A DNA stretch of 64,000 bases from Antilocapra americana (taxonomy: Eukaryota > Chordata > Mammalia > Artiodactyla > Antilocapridae), in NCBI GenBank assembly GCA_007570785.1, contig ML664161.1, positions 16,520,861 to 16,584,860 on the forward strand, in the 5' to 3' direction. This document shows positions 12,556 to 25,090 of the stretch, piece by piece. The notes under the pieces are model-generated. The model was not told the origin of the DNA. It ran no database searches and worked only from the letters and a program-made list of their open reading frames with translations. Both the position numbers and the translations under genes were made by a program. Position 1 is the stretch's first letter; the number at the start of each line of letters is the position of its first letter.

Positions 12556-13589
12556 AACTGTGGCTGAAGCACAGAGCACTGCCTGGAGTCCCACCGGCCC
12601 CTGATCTTTCTCTGTTAGCAGCACTTGCCTAGTACTGCCCGGTTCTTTATGTTCAGGTCAGCTTTTGCTCCCTTCCTGCGGCCCTATGGTGGTGGGGTCT
12701 CAGCATGCCTCACCATCAACCTTGCTGGACAGTTAGGGCAGCCTTATAAAAATAGCCCTCTTTCCTGTCTTTTCACATATTTTACTTGTTCTCATAGCAA
12801 ATACTATGAGAGGCTACTGAGGGCCTGTTTATATACACCATACACCATACCCCAGTAAGCTCTACAGGGGCTAAGGCAGGAATACAGACTGGACAGCTAT
12901 TCAGGCACTTAGAATCTGGTTGAAAATGCACACTAAAATGTGTAAGAAACAAAAGTAAGATCATGATTACATGCCCCTCACTGACACGGAATGTCCCGAG
13001 GGGACAAAGTGAATGAAGTATTTGCGCAGGGGAGCTTAAAGAACTGATGAGTGATGAATGAGGAAAGGCTGAGATGAAGTTGGTGGGATTCTGAAATAGG
13101 GAAACATGACAAAGGGCTTGAACCAAAACATGTGCTGCCTAATGGCCAAGGGTATCAGACTGAAATGAAATTGTTAATTCCACAAGATCCAAGTCCTGTT
13201 GATCTCTTCTTATTTCAGAACATACACAAGTAAGTCTGTTCTTTTTTGTATTGCTAAATGCTGGAGACAGCACTGCAGATACTTTGCATAGTCCCTAAAA
13301 ACAGTTCTTCCTGTTTCTCCACCCACAACTTAAATAATATTGGGCTCTGTGATTCTGTAAGATAAAATTGTTAACAAAAAATTTGCAAAATGTGTGATAC
13401 ATGCTATTTCCCTTTGTCATTGACTTCAGAGGTGAAATTTGTTTTTGACAATTTTAGAATGACAATTATGGCTGAGATGGCTAGTTTTCTACCCCAGTGT
13501 CTTTCTTCCTTAGTAACTGCTTCTTTGGTGGGCATAGTACCATACAGAATAAATGATTTTGTATTTCCTGGGAGTTGCCCCTTTTTAGT

Positions 13590-13965
13590 AGCCACTGTGA
13601 TCATATGACTAAGTACTGGGCAATGAAATATAACTTAAAGGACTCTATGGCACTTCTGGGAAGCCTTCTTAAAAGGAGGCGTGGATGAGAGAAAAGAAAA
13701 AAGGGGGTTAAAAAAAGGAGGGGTAGATAGTCCCTGCCCTTCTTTCCCCACCTTTCTTCTTTCCCACTTCTTGGAAATCAAAGACAATGGATGGGGATTC
13801 AATAGCTATGTTAGAATATAAGGAGGCTTCTTCCAAGGGGTAGCAGAGCAGAGAGCTGGAAGAAGCATGTATCCCTGATGCCCCTGAGAAACTCCATACC
13901 AGCCCTGGATGGTGAAACTCCAGATGGTAACTGAGGGAGAAATAAATTTCTGCTTATTACATGCC
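13590..13965 (+). repeat. Ancient LTR/DNA-type repeat, family uncertain
   Basis: actccataccagccctggat followed by gagagaaataaatttctg and a Gly/His-poor pyrimidine-rich middle resemble a widespread old mammalian repeat that ends near an AATAAA. I cannot name the family by eye. Confidence 0.45.
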
Positions 13966-13984
13966 ACTTTGTTTAGGCATTAAT

Positions 13985-14065
13985 TTCATAAATATATAGA
14001 GAGAATATACTTCTCAAGAACAGGAGCAATGTTTATGCCACTTGGTTCATAGTGGGTGTTCAGCA
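13985..14065 (+). mobile_element. L2 LINE 3' end (short)
   Basis: agaacaggagcaatgtttat and gttcatagtgggtgttcagc match the L2 3' terminus in sense orientation. Confidence 0.55.
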
Positions 14066-14667
14066 ATGCCACGATGATGCCAACAGTGATGATGATAAAA
14101 TTAAAATCAATGAAACAAAGTGGCTTGAATAAACTGTACATAGTTATTTTTATTTAAAGATTCTACTGCTGAAGTTATTTAATCTATTTGTATGCAGGTG
14201 TCCATTTTTAAATAGAATTTTAAATAAAATTCTCAATCTACTGAATATGAAAAGATTTCATTTTGTTTCATTTTGCAAAGCAAGGCTGTATCATTTCTAT
14301 GTGTCTTTATGCTGGCTTCCACAGTGCTGTGAGGGATGTCTTTAAGTGACTGATTCTCAGTGATGGAGAGACTGAGAGCTCTGTGGGCCTCACTGTGACT
14401 TGGCATGTAAATAGTGGAATGGTGCTGGGAAATTCATTCCACTGAAAGTGAAGGAGTGGAAAGCCTCTCTGAGGAAGTGACTCAAAAACTAACATGCAGT
14501 AAATAATGAAGGAAGTGGAAGAACTGGATAGAGAGACTATGGTCAACCAATGAGAATACAGTGAGAAAGCAAATATTTGGCAACTAATGAAGCTAGAAGG
14601 GGACAAGGGACTCAAAATATCCTCAAAGGTGAAATATTGTGCATAGGTAACCCCCTTTACCTATTTT

Positions 14668-14847
14668 CAGTTCAGTTCAGTTGCTCAGTCTTGTCCAACT
14701 CTTTGCGACCCCATGGACTGCAGCACGCCAGACTTCCCTGTCCATCACCAATTCCCAGAGCCTGTCCATTGAGTTGGTGATGCCATCCAACCATCTCATC
14801 CTCTGTTGTCACCTTCTCCTCCTGCCTTGAATCTTTCTCAGCATCAT
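14668..14847 (-). mobile_element. BovB LINE 3' fragment
   Basis: It starts with the BovB tail repeats in reverse complement (ttcagttcagttcagttgct) and runs to about gaatctttctcagcatc. It is a 180-bp, heavily 5'-truncated copy. Confidence 0.93.
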
Positions 14848-15471
14848 TATCTACTTTAGTCTTCTGGAAAAATTACAAAAGTTTTAAACTCTTGTTTTTC
14901 CCAACATTGTTAATTCCATAAATCCCAGAAAGGATGTGAGGGGTAATCTCATCTAGCTACTGGGAAACTTCAGAGGCATCTTAAGTTCCAAAGGGATTTC
15001 TTTTCTTTCTTTTGTACCTGCCTTGGATAACTTTACTTATATTGCAGTTACACAAAAACAAGCTCAGGAATTAACTTATAGTGAGAAAAAATATCTGCCA
15101 TGAATATAGGAACTCCCATGCTCAGCATGGGAGAAAAACCTAGGGAAATAGGCCATTTTTTTTCCCAGCGTAATTTGTCTTTAGGCCAATTATGAATAAA
15201 ATATAGGCACGGTTGTGTAAAACTAGGAAATAGGGAACTACATCCTTTAGTTTTGTTTCTTGTGTTTCAAGAGAACCCTCTGCCTGCTCACTTCCATTAT
15301 TTAGCACTTGGCTTCTTTCAAGGAATCTCCAAGAAGGAGACCAGCAGGGGCTATGTTTTGAGCCTGACCCAATCCCACCTTTTTCTTTGCTGTTGGTAAC
15401 TTGAAAAAAAATTTTTTAAAGGCTTTTATTTGAACTCCCATGGATGCTAGGCAATATACAGTAACTAACAA

Positions 15472-15519
15472 TTTAAATTAAACTAATTAAGTTAATTTAA
15501 CTAACCTTTAAATTAAACA
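15472..15519. repeat. AT-rich cluster of direct and inverted repeats
   Basis: tttaaattaaac occurs directly at 15472-15483 and 15508-15519. ttaaattaa (15473-15481) is inverted as ttaatttaa (15492-15500). It holds nothing else identifiable. Confidence 0.7.
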
Positions 15520-15554
15520 AAATGCAGTGTAGCTTAATTTTCTTAAAGACTTGT

Positions 15555-15765
15555 GGGAAGGCAGTTGGTAGGAAAAGCATGGGTTTTGGAGGGAGACTTC
15601 AATTTCATTTTTCCAGTTTTACTAGTTATGTAATTCTTTTCATGTTTCCCAAGCCTTCTCAGCCTTGGAATTTTTTTCCCGATTCTTAAAAATTGACATA
15701 ATAATAATATCTCTCAAATTGTTGTCTGGCACACAGAAGTTGCTCAGCAATGTTAATTCCCTTTA
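15555..15765 (+). mobile_element. MIR SINE
   Basis: Diverged sense MIR: agcatgggttttggag, the tagttatgtaattctt block, attgacataataataatat, ctggcacacagaagttgctc. Confidence 0.7.
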
Positions 15766-16934
15766 TTCCCATCCCTCCCCCACTCCTGACATAACCAAAC
15801 TAAACTGGACGGTTGGAATATAGTTTGATCCGTCCAGCTCTAACAGTCTCAACCTCAGTGCTTCTGCATGTCTTTAAAATGACCTTTGCACAAGCTGACT
15901 GAACTAAATTTCTCTGCAACCTGTCCCCAAATATGGCTTTAAACCTTTCATGTTTTTCATAGTAGTTTTTTCTTCATGACAGGCTGGAAGTCCTGAGGAA
16001 GCTGACCATAGGACTCCCTTGTGATGTCAGAAACAGATTTCTAAATAAGAAAGAATAATAAAAACTCATTGGTGGTTACTACTCTTTCACACTAGTGTAC
16101 CCTGAAATGACTTTTCCAAAGAGCACTTATTGACAGAGGGCCTGATTTCCTTCAAAGCTATACAGAGAGTTTCTAAATGCCAACTTATTTCAGGAGAGGA
16201 AGTTCTCTTCTTTGGCACTTTTCTGAAGCTAATTTGGGTTTTCTGTGTTTTGAGAGGTATGATGTGACTTTTCTGCTAAAGACTCATCATGAATCCTGCA
16301 TACTTTTCATTTTTATCTTAAAGCAGGCTCAGGTGTTAACAAAATTCATCTAGCAGGACTTTTTCTAGTTTTGGGGGGCAGATACATTGTTTTTACTTAG
16401 AACAGGCAATTTCTAGACTATTAAATAAACTTTAGAAACCTCAGTGTAAGTTTTGCTTTTCCAGGAAAAAAATTGCTGATTAAAAATAATAGAATCAGTA
16501 GTATTAGCAACACTGTTATTTCTCTGGCTCTATTTATAACGTCCTCTTTTCAAAACAGCTGAAAAATATAAATATGAAAACTTATCTACTTTTTCTCTCA
16601 TTATGATTAGAGAGAAAGTTATCAAAAGAATCACTTGAAAAGAAATACAATGTAATTATATCACTTGTAAATTGATAAAATTCAGCTACATTTTGCCTCC
16701 TTCCCTAAGTTTTACTGATCTATAAATAATAGTTCTGTATGTGTCCATTTTTCTACAGGGAATCTCATTTTTAAATTGCTCTTTAATACAGAACATTGAT
16801 TCATAACCTCAGGGCCTTAGTAAGTGGCTTCCTTGAAGATGATACTATTTTGGATTTATTCACAAGAAGTAATCCCCTTGAGTGACTCAGATAATTTTTT
16901 TTTTTTTTTTAGCTTTCTTAAAGAAATTCTTCAG

Positions 16935-17085
16935 GAATTCTTGTGAGATAGAAGAAGGGAAAATATTATCACTTTGCTGATAGGGATGTCAAGGCTTAGG
17001 TTTGTTCAAGGTCAAAGAGAAGGCATTGGTAAAGTCAGAAACCTGAATCCTAGCATCCTCGCTTGTATTCTCTGCTAAAATAACT
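16935..17085 (-). mobile_element. MIR SINE (degraded)
   Basis: gtttgttcaaggtcaaagag and aagtcagaaacctgaatcct follow the reverse complement of MIR. Confidence 0.55.
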
Positions 17086-17187
17086 CCCTGTATTCCTTGG
17101 ATCTGCATTAATGCAAGAGTTTTGCATTTTGGGACCCAGGCAACAATTTTAAAATCTAGAATGCTTACAAAAGACTATATATTCTAT

Positions 17188-17314
17188 TGTTTTTTATTTT
17201 TTAAATTTTCTTTACTTTATTGTGTTGGTTTTGCCATACAATGACATGAAACCATCATGGGTTTACAAATGCTCCCCCTCCAGAACCCCCCTCCCTCCTC
17301 CCTCCCGATTCCCT
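17188..17314 (-). mobile_element. Bovid L1 3' end fragment
   Basis: The T-rich start and ttgtgttggttttgccatac followed by a ccctcc-rich block are the reverse complement of the ruminant L1 3' UTR. The antisense poly(A) is on its left. Confidence 0.92.
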
Positions 17315-17975
17315 TAAAATGCATTCACAATTATTTTGTTTTATCATTGCCTTTCAATATAAGAAAGTCATAAGACTAAAGTCTATTATTCCATTCATGT
17401 AAGTTGCTTAGACTTCAATATAGGTCTCTAAGTCTGTGTATTTTATTTTATTTTTTTCTTTTGTCATGGGAATATCCCAGTGGGTCCATACATCTGTGTC
17501 CTCAATGCATATGGCACCAGAATAAATTATATCCCAGGTTATTTGTGGCTCTAACAATATTTAGTCAATTTCCTTTCTCAGCAAACTTAAAAATTCATGC
17601 AAACCAGATTTATGGAAATCCATGTTTGTGATTCGGCTATGGTCAGCCTCAGGAAGCAGAATCCCCTGTGACTGCCATGTAGGATGTGATTTAAAGTTGA
17701 GGATTTACAAGAGCAGTGCAATGCGTGTGGTGGCATACATACTGGACATTTAAATACCCAGTGATATTTAAAGATGCAGAGGGGTATGAAAAGATGACAA
17801 TGTGCAAATTCCCACAAATATGCATAATTCATGGTAAATTAGTATATGTCTAATCATAGCAAAGTACACGATTTTCTTGCAATCCCTTCCTTTCCTTTTT
17901 AAATTGATAACTGGCATCTTGAAAGAAGAAGGGAAAGATGTGGGTGGTCACCACAGAAGCCAGGGAAAGTTGTGC

Positions 17976-18075
17976 GGTATGTATATCGATGGCTGACTCA
18001 CGCTGATGTATGGCAGAAAGCAACACAATATTGTAAAGCAATCATCCTCCAACTAAAAATAAATAAATTAAAAAC
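17976..18075 (+). mobile_element. Bovid L1 3' end fragment
   Basis: gctgatgtatggcagaaagc then acacaatattgtaaagcaat and an A-rich tail mark the sense L1 3' terminus, about 100 bp. Confidence 0.9.
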
Positions 18076-18776
18076 ATAGTGCCCCCCCCAATGCCTAATG
18101 ATCCCCTTGATTCAGCGTAAGGCAACCATTACAATGACATCTATAAAAAATAAATGATGATGTGGGAAAAATGAGTCTGGCATAATACATAAAGAGGGAG
18201 ATACAAATGGAATACATACTAACTGCAGCTATGTAAAGAATTTAAATTATGCTTGTGACTATGCAAAAATGAGAGAGTATGTAAAAACGAAGAGTTCTTG
18301 GGTACATGGGTGATACTTTTGATCTGGTCAAAGTTTCTCAGAAGGGTGTTATATACTCATAAGCACAGTAACCGGTGAAAGAGAAGAGACCCCAAGGATG
18401 ACTCAGCTCTCTGGCACCAACAGGTAAGGCTCTTGGAGGAAGGTGGGGTGCTGCTATTGGGAGGATGTGGGAGTTACCAGAAGCTTGGAGGGGCAGAGTT
18501 GTGGCAGTGAAAGTCTGAAGGGGTGGCAGAACATCACTTCTCAGACCACTTTTCTAGATGAGTACGCAGGGAAACTACAGATCTGCCAACACCTGGGATA
18601 AACTAGCCCTACTCAGTAGTTCAGCAGGGACTTCAGCCTGAAAAGAGAGGTCATCCGCTGTGAGGCAGCTGGTAGAGTGACATTTCTAGAGCACAGTTAT
18701 GGAAAGCTATTCAACAAATGCTGAAATGATGGGCTTGACTGTTTCGTTTCAGGCATGGATATTTTCAAATGTGGGG

Positions 18777-19057
18777 GTGGTGGTGCTCCTGCTGCTGCTA
18801 AGTTACTTCAGTCGTGTCTGACTGCGCAACCCCATAGACGGCAGCCCACCAGGCTCCCCGGGCCCTGGGATTCTCCAGGCAAGAACACTGGAGTGGGTTG
18901 CCATTTCCTTCTCCAACGCACGAGAATGAAAAGTGAAAGTGAAGTCGCTCAGTCGTGCCCGACTCTTTGCGACCCCATGGACTGCAGCCTACTAGGCTCC
19001 TCCGTCCATGGGAGTTTCCAGGCAAGAGGACTGGAGTGGGGTGCCATTGCCCTCTCC
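18777..19057 (-). mobile_element. BOV-A2 SINE (dimeric)
   Basis: Two BovA monomers lie in tandem and antisense: one with gccatttccttctccaacg and one with gtgaagtcgctcagtcgtg. Each has the gaccccat...gcagcc block. The element is flanked by an 11-bp perfect target duplication caaatgtgggg (18766-18776 and 19058-19068). Confidence 0.93.
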
Positions 19058-19604
19058 CAAATGTGGGGCACATAGAGGCAATTCTAGGTACAAAGTAAGG
19101 ATTTAACTTATCATGAGAAGCACCTCAGATGTGAAGACTTGAGCCCACGCAGCAACGCTAATGTAGGACCTGCCTTTTTTATCTAGGAAGGCTGCCTGGT
19201 TACCTGATCCTACCATTCAGTACAGGGCAGGGTCCCAATGGCCTCAAAGGTGAGCAGTTACCCAAGGACTGGGCAACTGCCCTTTTTCATAGATTTGCTT
19301 TTGGGCTTGTGTGTTTATGACTCATACACACACACATATACACATGAATAATGTCTTTTGAAGGAAGAATATTTCTTTTTCAATTTATCCATCTTAATTG
19401 ATATATGCTTTTTTAAAAAAATCCTATACATCTTTCCCTTATAAACAGAAAATGTCTCTCAGATTTTACCCTATTACATTCCAGTGCAGTCAAGATGACA
19501 TTAATAACAGATCTCCTTGATAAGTCAGGGAAGCATGAGGAAAGGATAGCTTCTTAACCGTGAACTCCTTGGACCCTGGGCAGTCATTCACAGCCACACA
19601 GACT

Positions 19605-19736
19605 GCACGCAGCATATCTCCTTGGGGTTGGGCAAAGCAGTAGCCTAGCATAAAATTCCCTATGCCTTAGTGTACATTGGGAAATGGGGATAATGGCAAC
19701 TACATCATAGATTGTTGGGAGGATTAAATGAGTTGC
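19605..19736 (+). mobile_element. MIR SINE, left part (interrupted)
   Basis: gggaaatggggataatggca and ggaggattaaatgag are MIR. The element is cut by BovB. Its 3' end (catagtaaatgcgatataac) reappears near 20557-20590, after the BovB and the AC tract. Confidence 0.7.
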
Positions 19737-20527
19737 CAGGAAAAATATCAACAGCCTCAGATATGCAGACGATACCACTCTATTGGCAGAAACTGAAGAG
19801 AGTCTCTTGATGAGGGTGAAAGAGGAGAGTGAAAAAGCTGGCTTGAAACTGAACATCAAAAAAACTAAAATCACGGTATCTGGTCTCATCACTTCATGGC
19901 AAATAGAAGGGGGAAAAGTGTAAACAGTGTCAGATTTTATTTTCTTGGGCTCCAAAATCACTGTGGATGGTGATTGCAGCCATGGAATTTAAAGATGCTT
20001 GCTCCACGGAAGAAAAGCTATGACAAACCTAGACAGCGTATTAAAAAGCAGAGACATTACTTTACTGACAAAGGTCTATCTAGTCAAAACTATGGTTTTT
20101 CCAGTAGTCATGTAGGGATGTGAGAATTGGACCATAAAGAAGGCTGAGCACTGAAGAATTGATGCTTTAAAACTGCAGTGGTGGCGAAGACTCTTGAGAG
20201 TCCCTTGGACTGCAAGGAGATCAAGCTGGTCAACCCTAAAGGAAATCAACCCTGAATATCCATTGGAAGGACTGATGCTGAAGCTGAAGCTCCAATATTT
20301 TGGCCACCTGATGCAAATGATCCACTCACTGGAAAAGATCCTGATGCTGGGAAAGATTGAAGGCAAAAGTAGAAGGGGGAGGAAGATGATCAGATGGTTG
20401 GAAAACATCACCAACTCAATGGTCATGAGTTTGAGCAGACTCCAGGAATAGTGAAGAACTGGAAAGCCTGGTGCGCTGCAGTCCATGGGGATGCAAAGAG
20501 TTGAACACAACTTGGTGACTGAACAAC
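19737..20527 (+). mobile_element. BovB LINE, 5'-truncated
   Basis: This is 0.8 kb of the BovB C-terminal coding end and 3' tail, inserted into a MIR. The catalytic motif YADD is still intact at 19762-19773, but the reading frame downstream is broken and the 5' half, including endonuclease, is missing. It ends aacttggtgactgaacaact, followed by AC repeats. Confidence 0.95.
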
Positions 20528-20556
20528 TACACACACACACACACACACACACACAT
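20528..20556. repeat. (AC)n microsatellite at a BovB tail
   Basis: About 13-14 AC units directly follow the BovB 3' end, as commonly seen when a retroposon tail seeds a microsatellite. Confidence 0.95.
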
Positions 20557-20914
20557 AGTACATGCATAGTAAATGCGATATAACTATTGCTTTAATAAAA
20601 GTTGTTTAAGATTAGAAAAGCTAAGGCAAAGATTACATTAATAAGTTTTACTTCTTGGTCTCCATCATCTATACTTGCTTTATACAACAACATGGGTCAC
20701 AGGATTGATTCACTTTAAAGTAGGCTCACTTTAATGAATGAAGCCAAGAGGGAATATCTGCAAAGTTAGAAATAGTTAAATAAAAGACACTAGGAAGACT
20801 AACTTTTTCAGGACCATGACTAGGGAAACAATACACATCTCAGAGGCCTGAGGGTCCTAAATGCTCCCTTAGGTCCTCAGTTCTAAATCTGTAGCACTGG
20901 TACCATAACTGCCT

Positions 20915-21040
20915 ATTGACTGAAGCTCCACACTGTACTATTTGTTTCTTAGGGGCTGTGCTTGCGTTTATGTAATTTCTGTGTCCCAGCACCAGGCAAA
21001 CACCTAGCAAGAAATAGGCTGTTAAGAAGTTTTTGTAAGA
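20915..21040 (+). mobile_element. L2 LINE 3' end
   Basis: ttctgtgtcccagcaccagg followed by aacacctagcaagaaatagg resembles the L2 3' terminus. Confidence 0.5.
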
Positions 21041-21490
21041 TAAGTAGATGAAGTAGGAGGTTAGATCATTTCCATTGAAATGCTATTTTTTTTTTTCAAA
21101 AGCAGCATTCCTTGTATCTTTGGAAGTTATTTTGTTACCATGTAATTAAAAAGAAGACAATTTAATTTTGCTCACAGTTTATCTTAGAACCAGTTTTAAA
21201 CATATGATTCTCTGCTTAGTGGTCTCCCCCAAATACTGAATGTTAAATGTTGCCAGCATTCCCTGAGCTGGTTCTCCTGGGTTCTCCACTGCTCACCTCC
21301 CTGTATCCCATGAGATGGAACACGACAGAATCAAGCCCCAATTTTCTTTAGAACAACAAAAGGTATTCATGTGCTGAATGTAACTAAGCATTGTCCCCTA
21401 CAACCAAGCCCCAGAAGACACACAGCAAAACTGTTTACATATCACATGTCTATAAACAACGGTTTCTCAGATTTTTCTGTTTTCCCATTT

Positions 21491-21511
21491 GTTTCTTCTT
21501 CTTCTTCTTCG
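21491..21511. repeat. Short (TTC)n run
   Basis: gtttcttcttcttcttcttc; short simple repeat, nothing more. Confidence 0.85.
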
Positions 21512-23523
21512 GCATAGGCTTTATTTTCATTTTTGCTTTCTTTTTTCCCTTTCTCACTCTCCTCTACAACCATGGTGTTTAGGATGTCTGTCTGCAGAGC
21601 CAAGAGGGGCTTGTTCCTTCTCTTTCTCCTCTCCTAGTATCTGGATTCTCAAAGGGGAAAGTCTATCGCAGGACTCTGAGGAGGCCTCCTTCCCTCCATC
21701 TACACCCTTCTGCTCCTAGGGGATATATCAGAAGATTTGGTGATGTGTAGCACATATGTATACACATGCACAGGAGAAAGGCAAAAAGGGAGGGAGAGTG
21801 TTACACAGCTGTGGTGCTTCAAGTTGTTCAGTGTGAATGGGACGTGGAGCTGCGGTGGCACTGGATGAGGATAATGGGGTAGTCAGGACCCGGACAGCCC
21901 ATGGCCTGCGAACCCAGCTGCGGAGTTTGCACTGTATTTGGGACACAGCAAGAGACATCACTTGTCTCCACATCTCGAGTATCTATCATCTGTAAGCCAA
22001 GCAGTGTTGGGGTCCATGCATGTCTTGTATGGCTACTGTGGTTCATAAAACCACAAAAGGATTTAAAATCCTTTGGATGAAAGGGTAAGATAGCTCATTC
22101 ACTTAATGAAAGTCACATTGTGTCATTTTTTTTCTTTAATGCAAAGTTTCCAAGGTTCTGTATCTTTCGCTTAAAAGTTTAAGATTAATGAAGCCTGTTT
22201 GTGAACTTCAACTTGTTTTATTCTGCACTAAACAAGTTGATTAAAAAAATCCATCAACTGATGCATTATCACTCATTTCTTTTTCAGAAACCACTTCCAT
22301 AGTTCACAAAAATTAACGTGTCAATTTTGGGGACACATTTAAAGATAGAAGCTGAGAGTGTAGGGAAGTGATAATTGGACAACTTTTGACTGGAAGAAAA
22401 CTACTTGCCCCCATGTTTAGTGTTTTTCTACAACAAGAATTCATTAATTATTCATGAACTACACAAATGAGATAATTTTGTTAGAAAAAAGTGATGAATG
22501 AATTTTTTTTTCTATTCAGAACATCCAGCACAAAGCTGAGATGGTACACTCTCTCACCATTTCCTTAATAAGTCACTTATTCATATGTTTAAAGAATGAG
22601 ATCACTTGGCAAAAAAAAATACTATGATGAGGAATAAATAGCAATTGTGATGAATGATCATTTGTAATATGTATGTGTTTTTCCTAGATCACGAGATAGG
22701 AAGGAAGTGGTACTCACTGATTGGGAGTAGACCATGTGAAAAATTAATGACTAAAAATGGAAATGACAGAATTATAGAGTTGTTTTGAAGAAAGAGAAGG
22801 AAGCAATGGAGCATTAAAAAAAAGGCAGGTTTGCAAGAGCTGTGCTTCTGTCAAAGCTTATATATGCAGTACCAGAATAAGAGACACATTCCAGAGGCGG
22901 GGATCAGAGCATGGGGCTGAGCAGAAAGGAGAAGACATGTATTGCAAAGTCTGGATGGGAGAGAAATAAATGCATAACCACAGAAACGACAAGGTCAGTG
23001 TAATGGCAGAGAACAGGCATCTAGGTCCGAAGTCAGAAGAGAAGGGAGGGAAGTTTACTCTCTAAATTTTCTCTGCTGTTTAAGTACCAAAAGAAAAAAA
23101 AATTTGTATGGTCTATCTCTTCCTTGGTCATATTTATTTATCAGATTTTGAATTTGTAACATAAATAGTTTCAGTATAAATATTTCCACCCACAGCTGTT
23201 TTTCAGAGCCCTGATAATAGACACGGATGGAGTCAGCAATCAGTGAGGTCACACGCAAGATTCATTAGACAAAGCGCTGGGAGCTCACTTCAGAATGGAT
23301 GGACTAGGAAGCTAGACGTTGGACTGTGAGCCTGCTTCACAATCCCCACAACCAACTGAAAGGGTGATGATAAGCTGATCCAAGTGAAGACCAGAGAGAA
23401 GAGCTGTGGAAAAAACCTCTGCTTCAATGGGGAGGAAATGCGTTGCTAATCTTCCTAGGGGGATCTTAGGAGATTCAGATTCCTTTAAAAATCTTTAATA
23501 TTTGAACCCTGATATACAATGGA

Positions 23524-23739
23524 ATGGTATTCCCTGGTGGCTCATATGGTAAGAGAGTCTGTCTGCAATGCGGGAGACCTAGGTTCGATTCCTGAGTCAG
23601 GAAGATCCTTTGGAGAAGAAAATGGCAACCCATTCCAGTATTCTTGCCTGAAAAATCCCATGGACGGAGGAGCTTGGTGGGTTACAGTCCATAGGGTGGC
23701 AAAGAGTTGAACGTGACTGAGCGACTTCACTCCACTTCC
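23524..23739 (+). mobile_element. Bov-tA SINE
   Basis: Sense Bov-tA: ttccctggtggctcatatgg head, aggttcgattcctgagtcag, and ttgaacgtgactgagcgact tail. The target duplication is atacaatgga (23514-23523) and atacagtggga (23740-23750). Confidence 0.94.
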
Positions 23740-24774
23740 ATACAGTGGGAAGCTGTCACAAAGTTTGTAAGAACCTCTTTATGAAGTAGGAAGCATCTCA
23801 TATAAATATCCTTTTGTAAAAGCCCATCAAATTTAATACAGTTAGCTATGCATTTGAAATACATGCTCTTCTCAAGTGATTTTTCTAGACTGACTGGTAT
23901 GCTTAGGTTTCCAGCATGAGGGAATTTAGAAGAAAGGATAAAAAGTAGTGTAATTTAGGAAGGCAGTTATAGGGGTGGATGAGTAAAGCCAGGACATGAA
24001 GCTGCAGACCTGAATTCTAATATTTCTTGTGATAAAAAATAATCTAAGTGATAGAGTCAAGCTACTTCCTTTCTAAGACTCAAGTTCCTTTGGATGAAGA
24101 AGAAGCAATATAATTAAACTTCACAGCGGCAGCACCCTTTCATCATTCCAAGTTTCTCTGCACACCTAGGGGCCGACTTACTCCAAGGGACTGACTGCTC
24201 CATAGGCATCAACCCCCTCCTCTGTTTAAGGCGGCCGGGAATGGGTTCCATGGAGCAATTTGAAAATCGCCGCATTAGATTCTCTTCTGAAATTCCTTCC
24301 AGCACGAATGTCTACAGTTTTCAGACTGACTGGATAAACTGACTTAAAACAACCAAAAAACAAAACCAATAAAAGCACAGCAAACATTCCACAGTGAAAG
24401 GCTGAATGGTTTCCTTTCAAGCTGTGTTCCAAATGGCTGAGTTTCAGCACTACTGTCCTGGCCTGTTATTTTCATATATCACATCATTTTTATACGCAGC
24501 AAGTCAGCTCATGTCATTTCAATTTTACATATATTTTTCTCAGTGACTAAAGATGCTGCCAGCACTTTCCCCCATTAGATAAAAAAATGGGCTATTTGAA
24601 AATTACTTATATCTATTTATTTTTCCAACTTGAAAGTTTAGGGTTTTTTTTTTTATGCTGCATGTAATGAACATGGCTGTACAATAATATCCTAAAATGA
24701 AAATACATGGTGGCATTTAAGATGTTTGCGGAAATTGAAGTGGTTACTCATGGTCTCTCTCTTAGTGATTACAG

Positions 24775-24865
24775 GTTTTTATTGAACCCTGTGGTTGGCA
24801 TTGCTGTTTGCACAGTTGGGGAAGATGGGCTGGTGGAAGAAGGCTGGGTGCTTTCTCTCTACAAG
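24775..24865 (+). other. Plus-strand exon-like segment, cryptic
   Basis: A pyrimidine-rich tract (ggtctctctcttagtgattacag) precedes a 91-nt open segment (FLLNPVVGIAVCTVGEDG...) that ends in AAG|GTGGGT. It is antisense to PEX5L and I do not recognise the peptide. It could be a cryptic exon or chance. Confidence 0.15.
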
Positions 24866-25025
24866 GTGGGTACCTTGCTAACTCTCTGAGATGCTAAGTT
24901 GGTAAGAATAGGAGGTGGTAAAAGTCCCAAATAGGAAATATCAGAAATACTTTCTGCTTACAAAGATCTGACCTACTCATTGCATCAAGTGGGGATATTT
25001 TACGTTTTAGGTTAACTAGTTCTTT

Positions 25026-25090
25026 CTTTCTTTTACTTTATTGTGTTGGTTTTGCCATACATTGACATGAATCTGCCATGGGTATACATA
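25026..25090 (-). mobile_element. 65-bp L1 3' end insertion with target duplication
   Basis: ttgtgttggttttgccatac plus an antisense tail is flanked by the perfect 13-bp duplication taactagttcttt (25013-25025 and 25091-25103). It is a very short, 5'-truncated bovid L1 insertion. Confidence 0.93.

Noticed and set aside
20076..20567. 163-codon minus-strand ORF
   Set aside because: It is the antisense of the BovB 3' end plus the AC microsatellite (its N-terminus is a VCVCV run).
23524..23739. tRNA-like A/B box (gttcgattcc) suggesting a tRNA gene
   Set aside because: This is the tRNA-derived head of a Bov-tA SINE; the same applies to the other Bov-tA and MIR copies.
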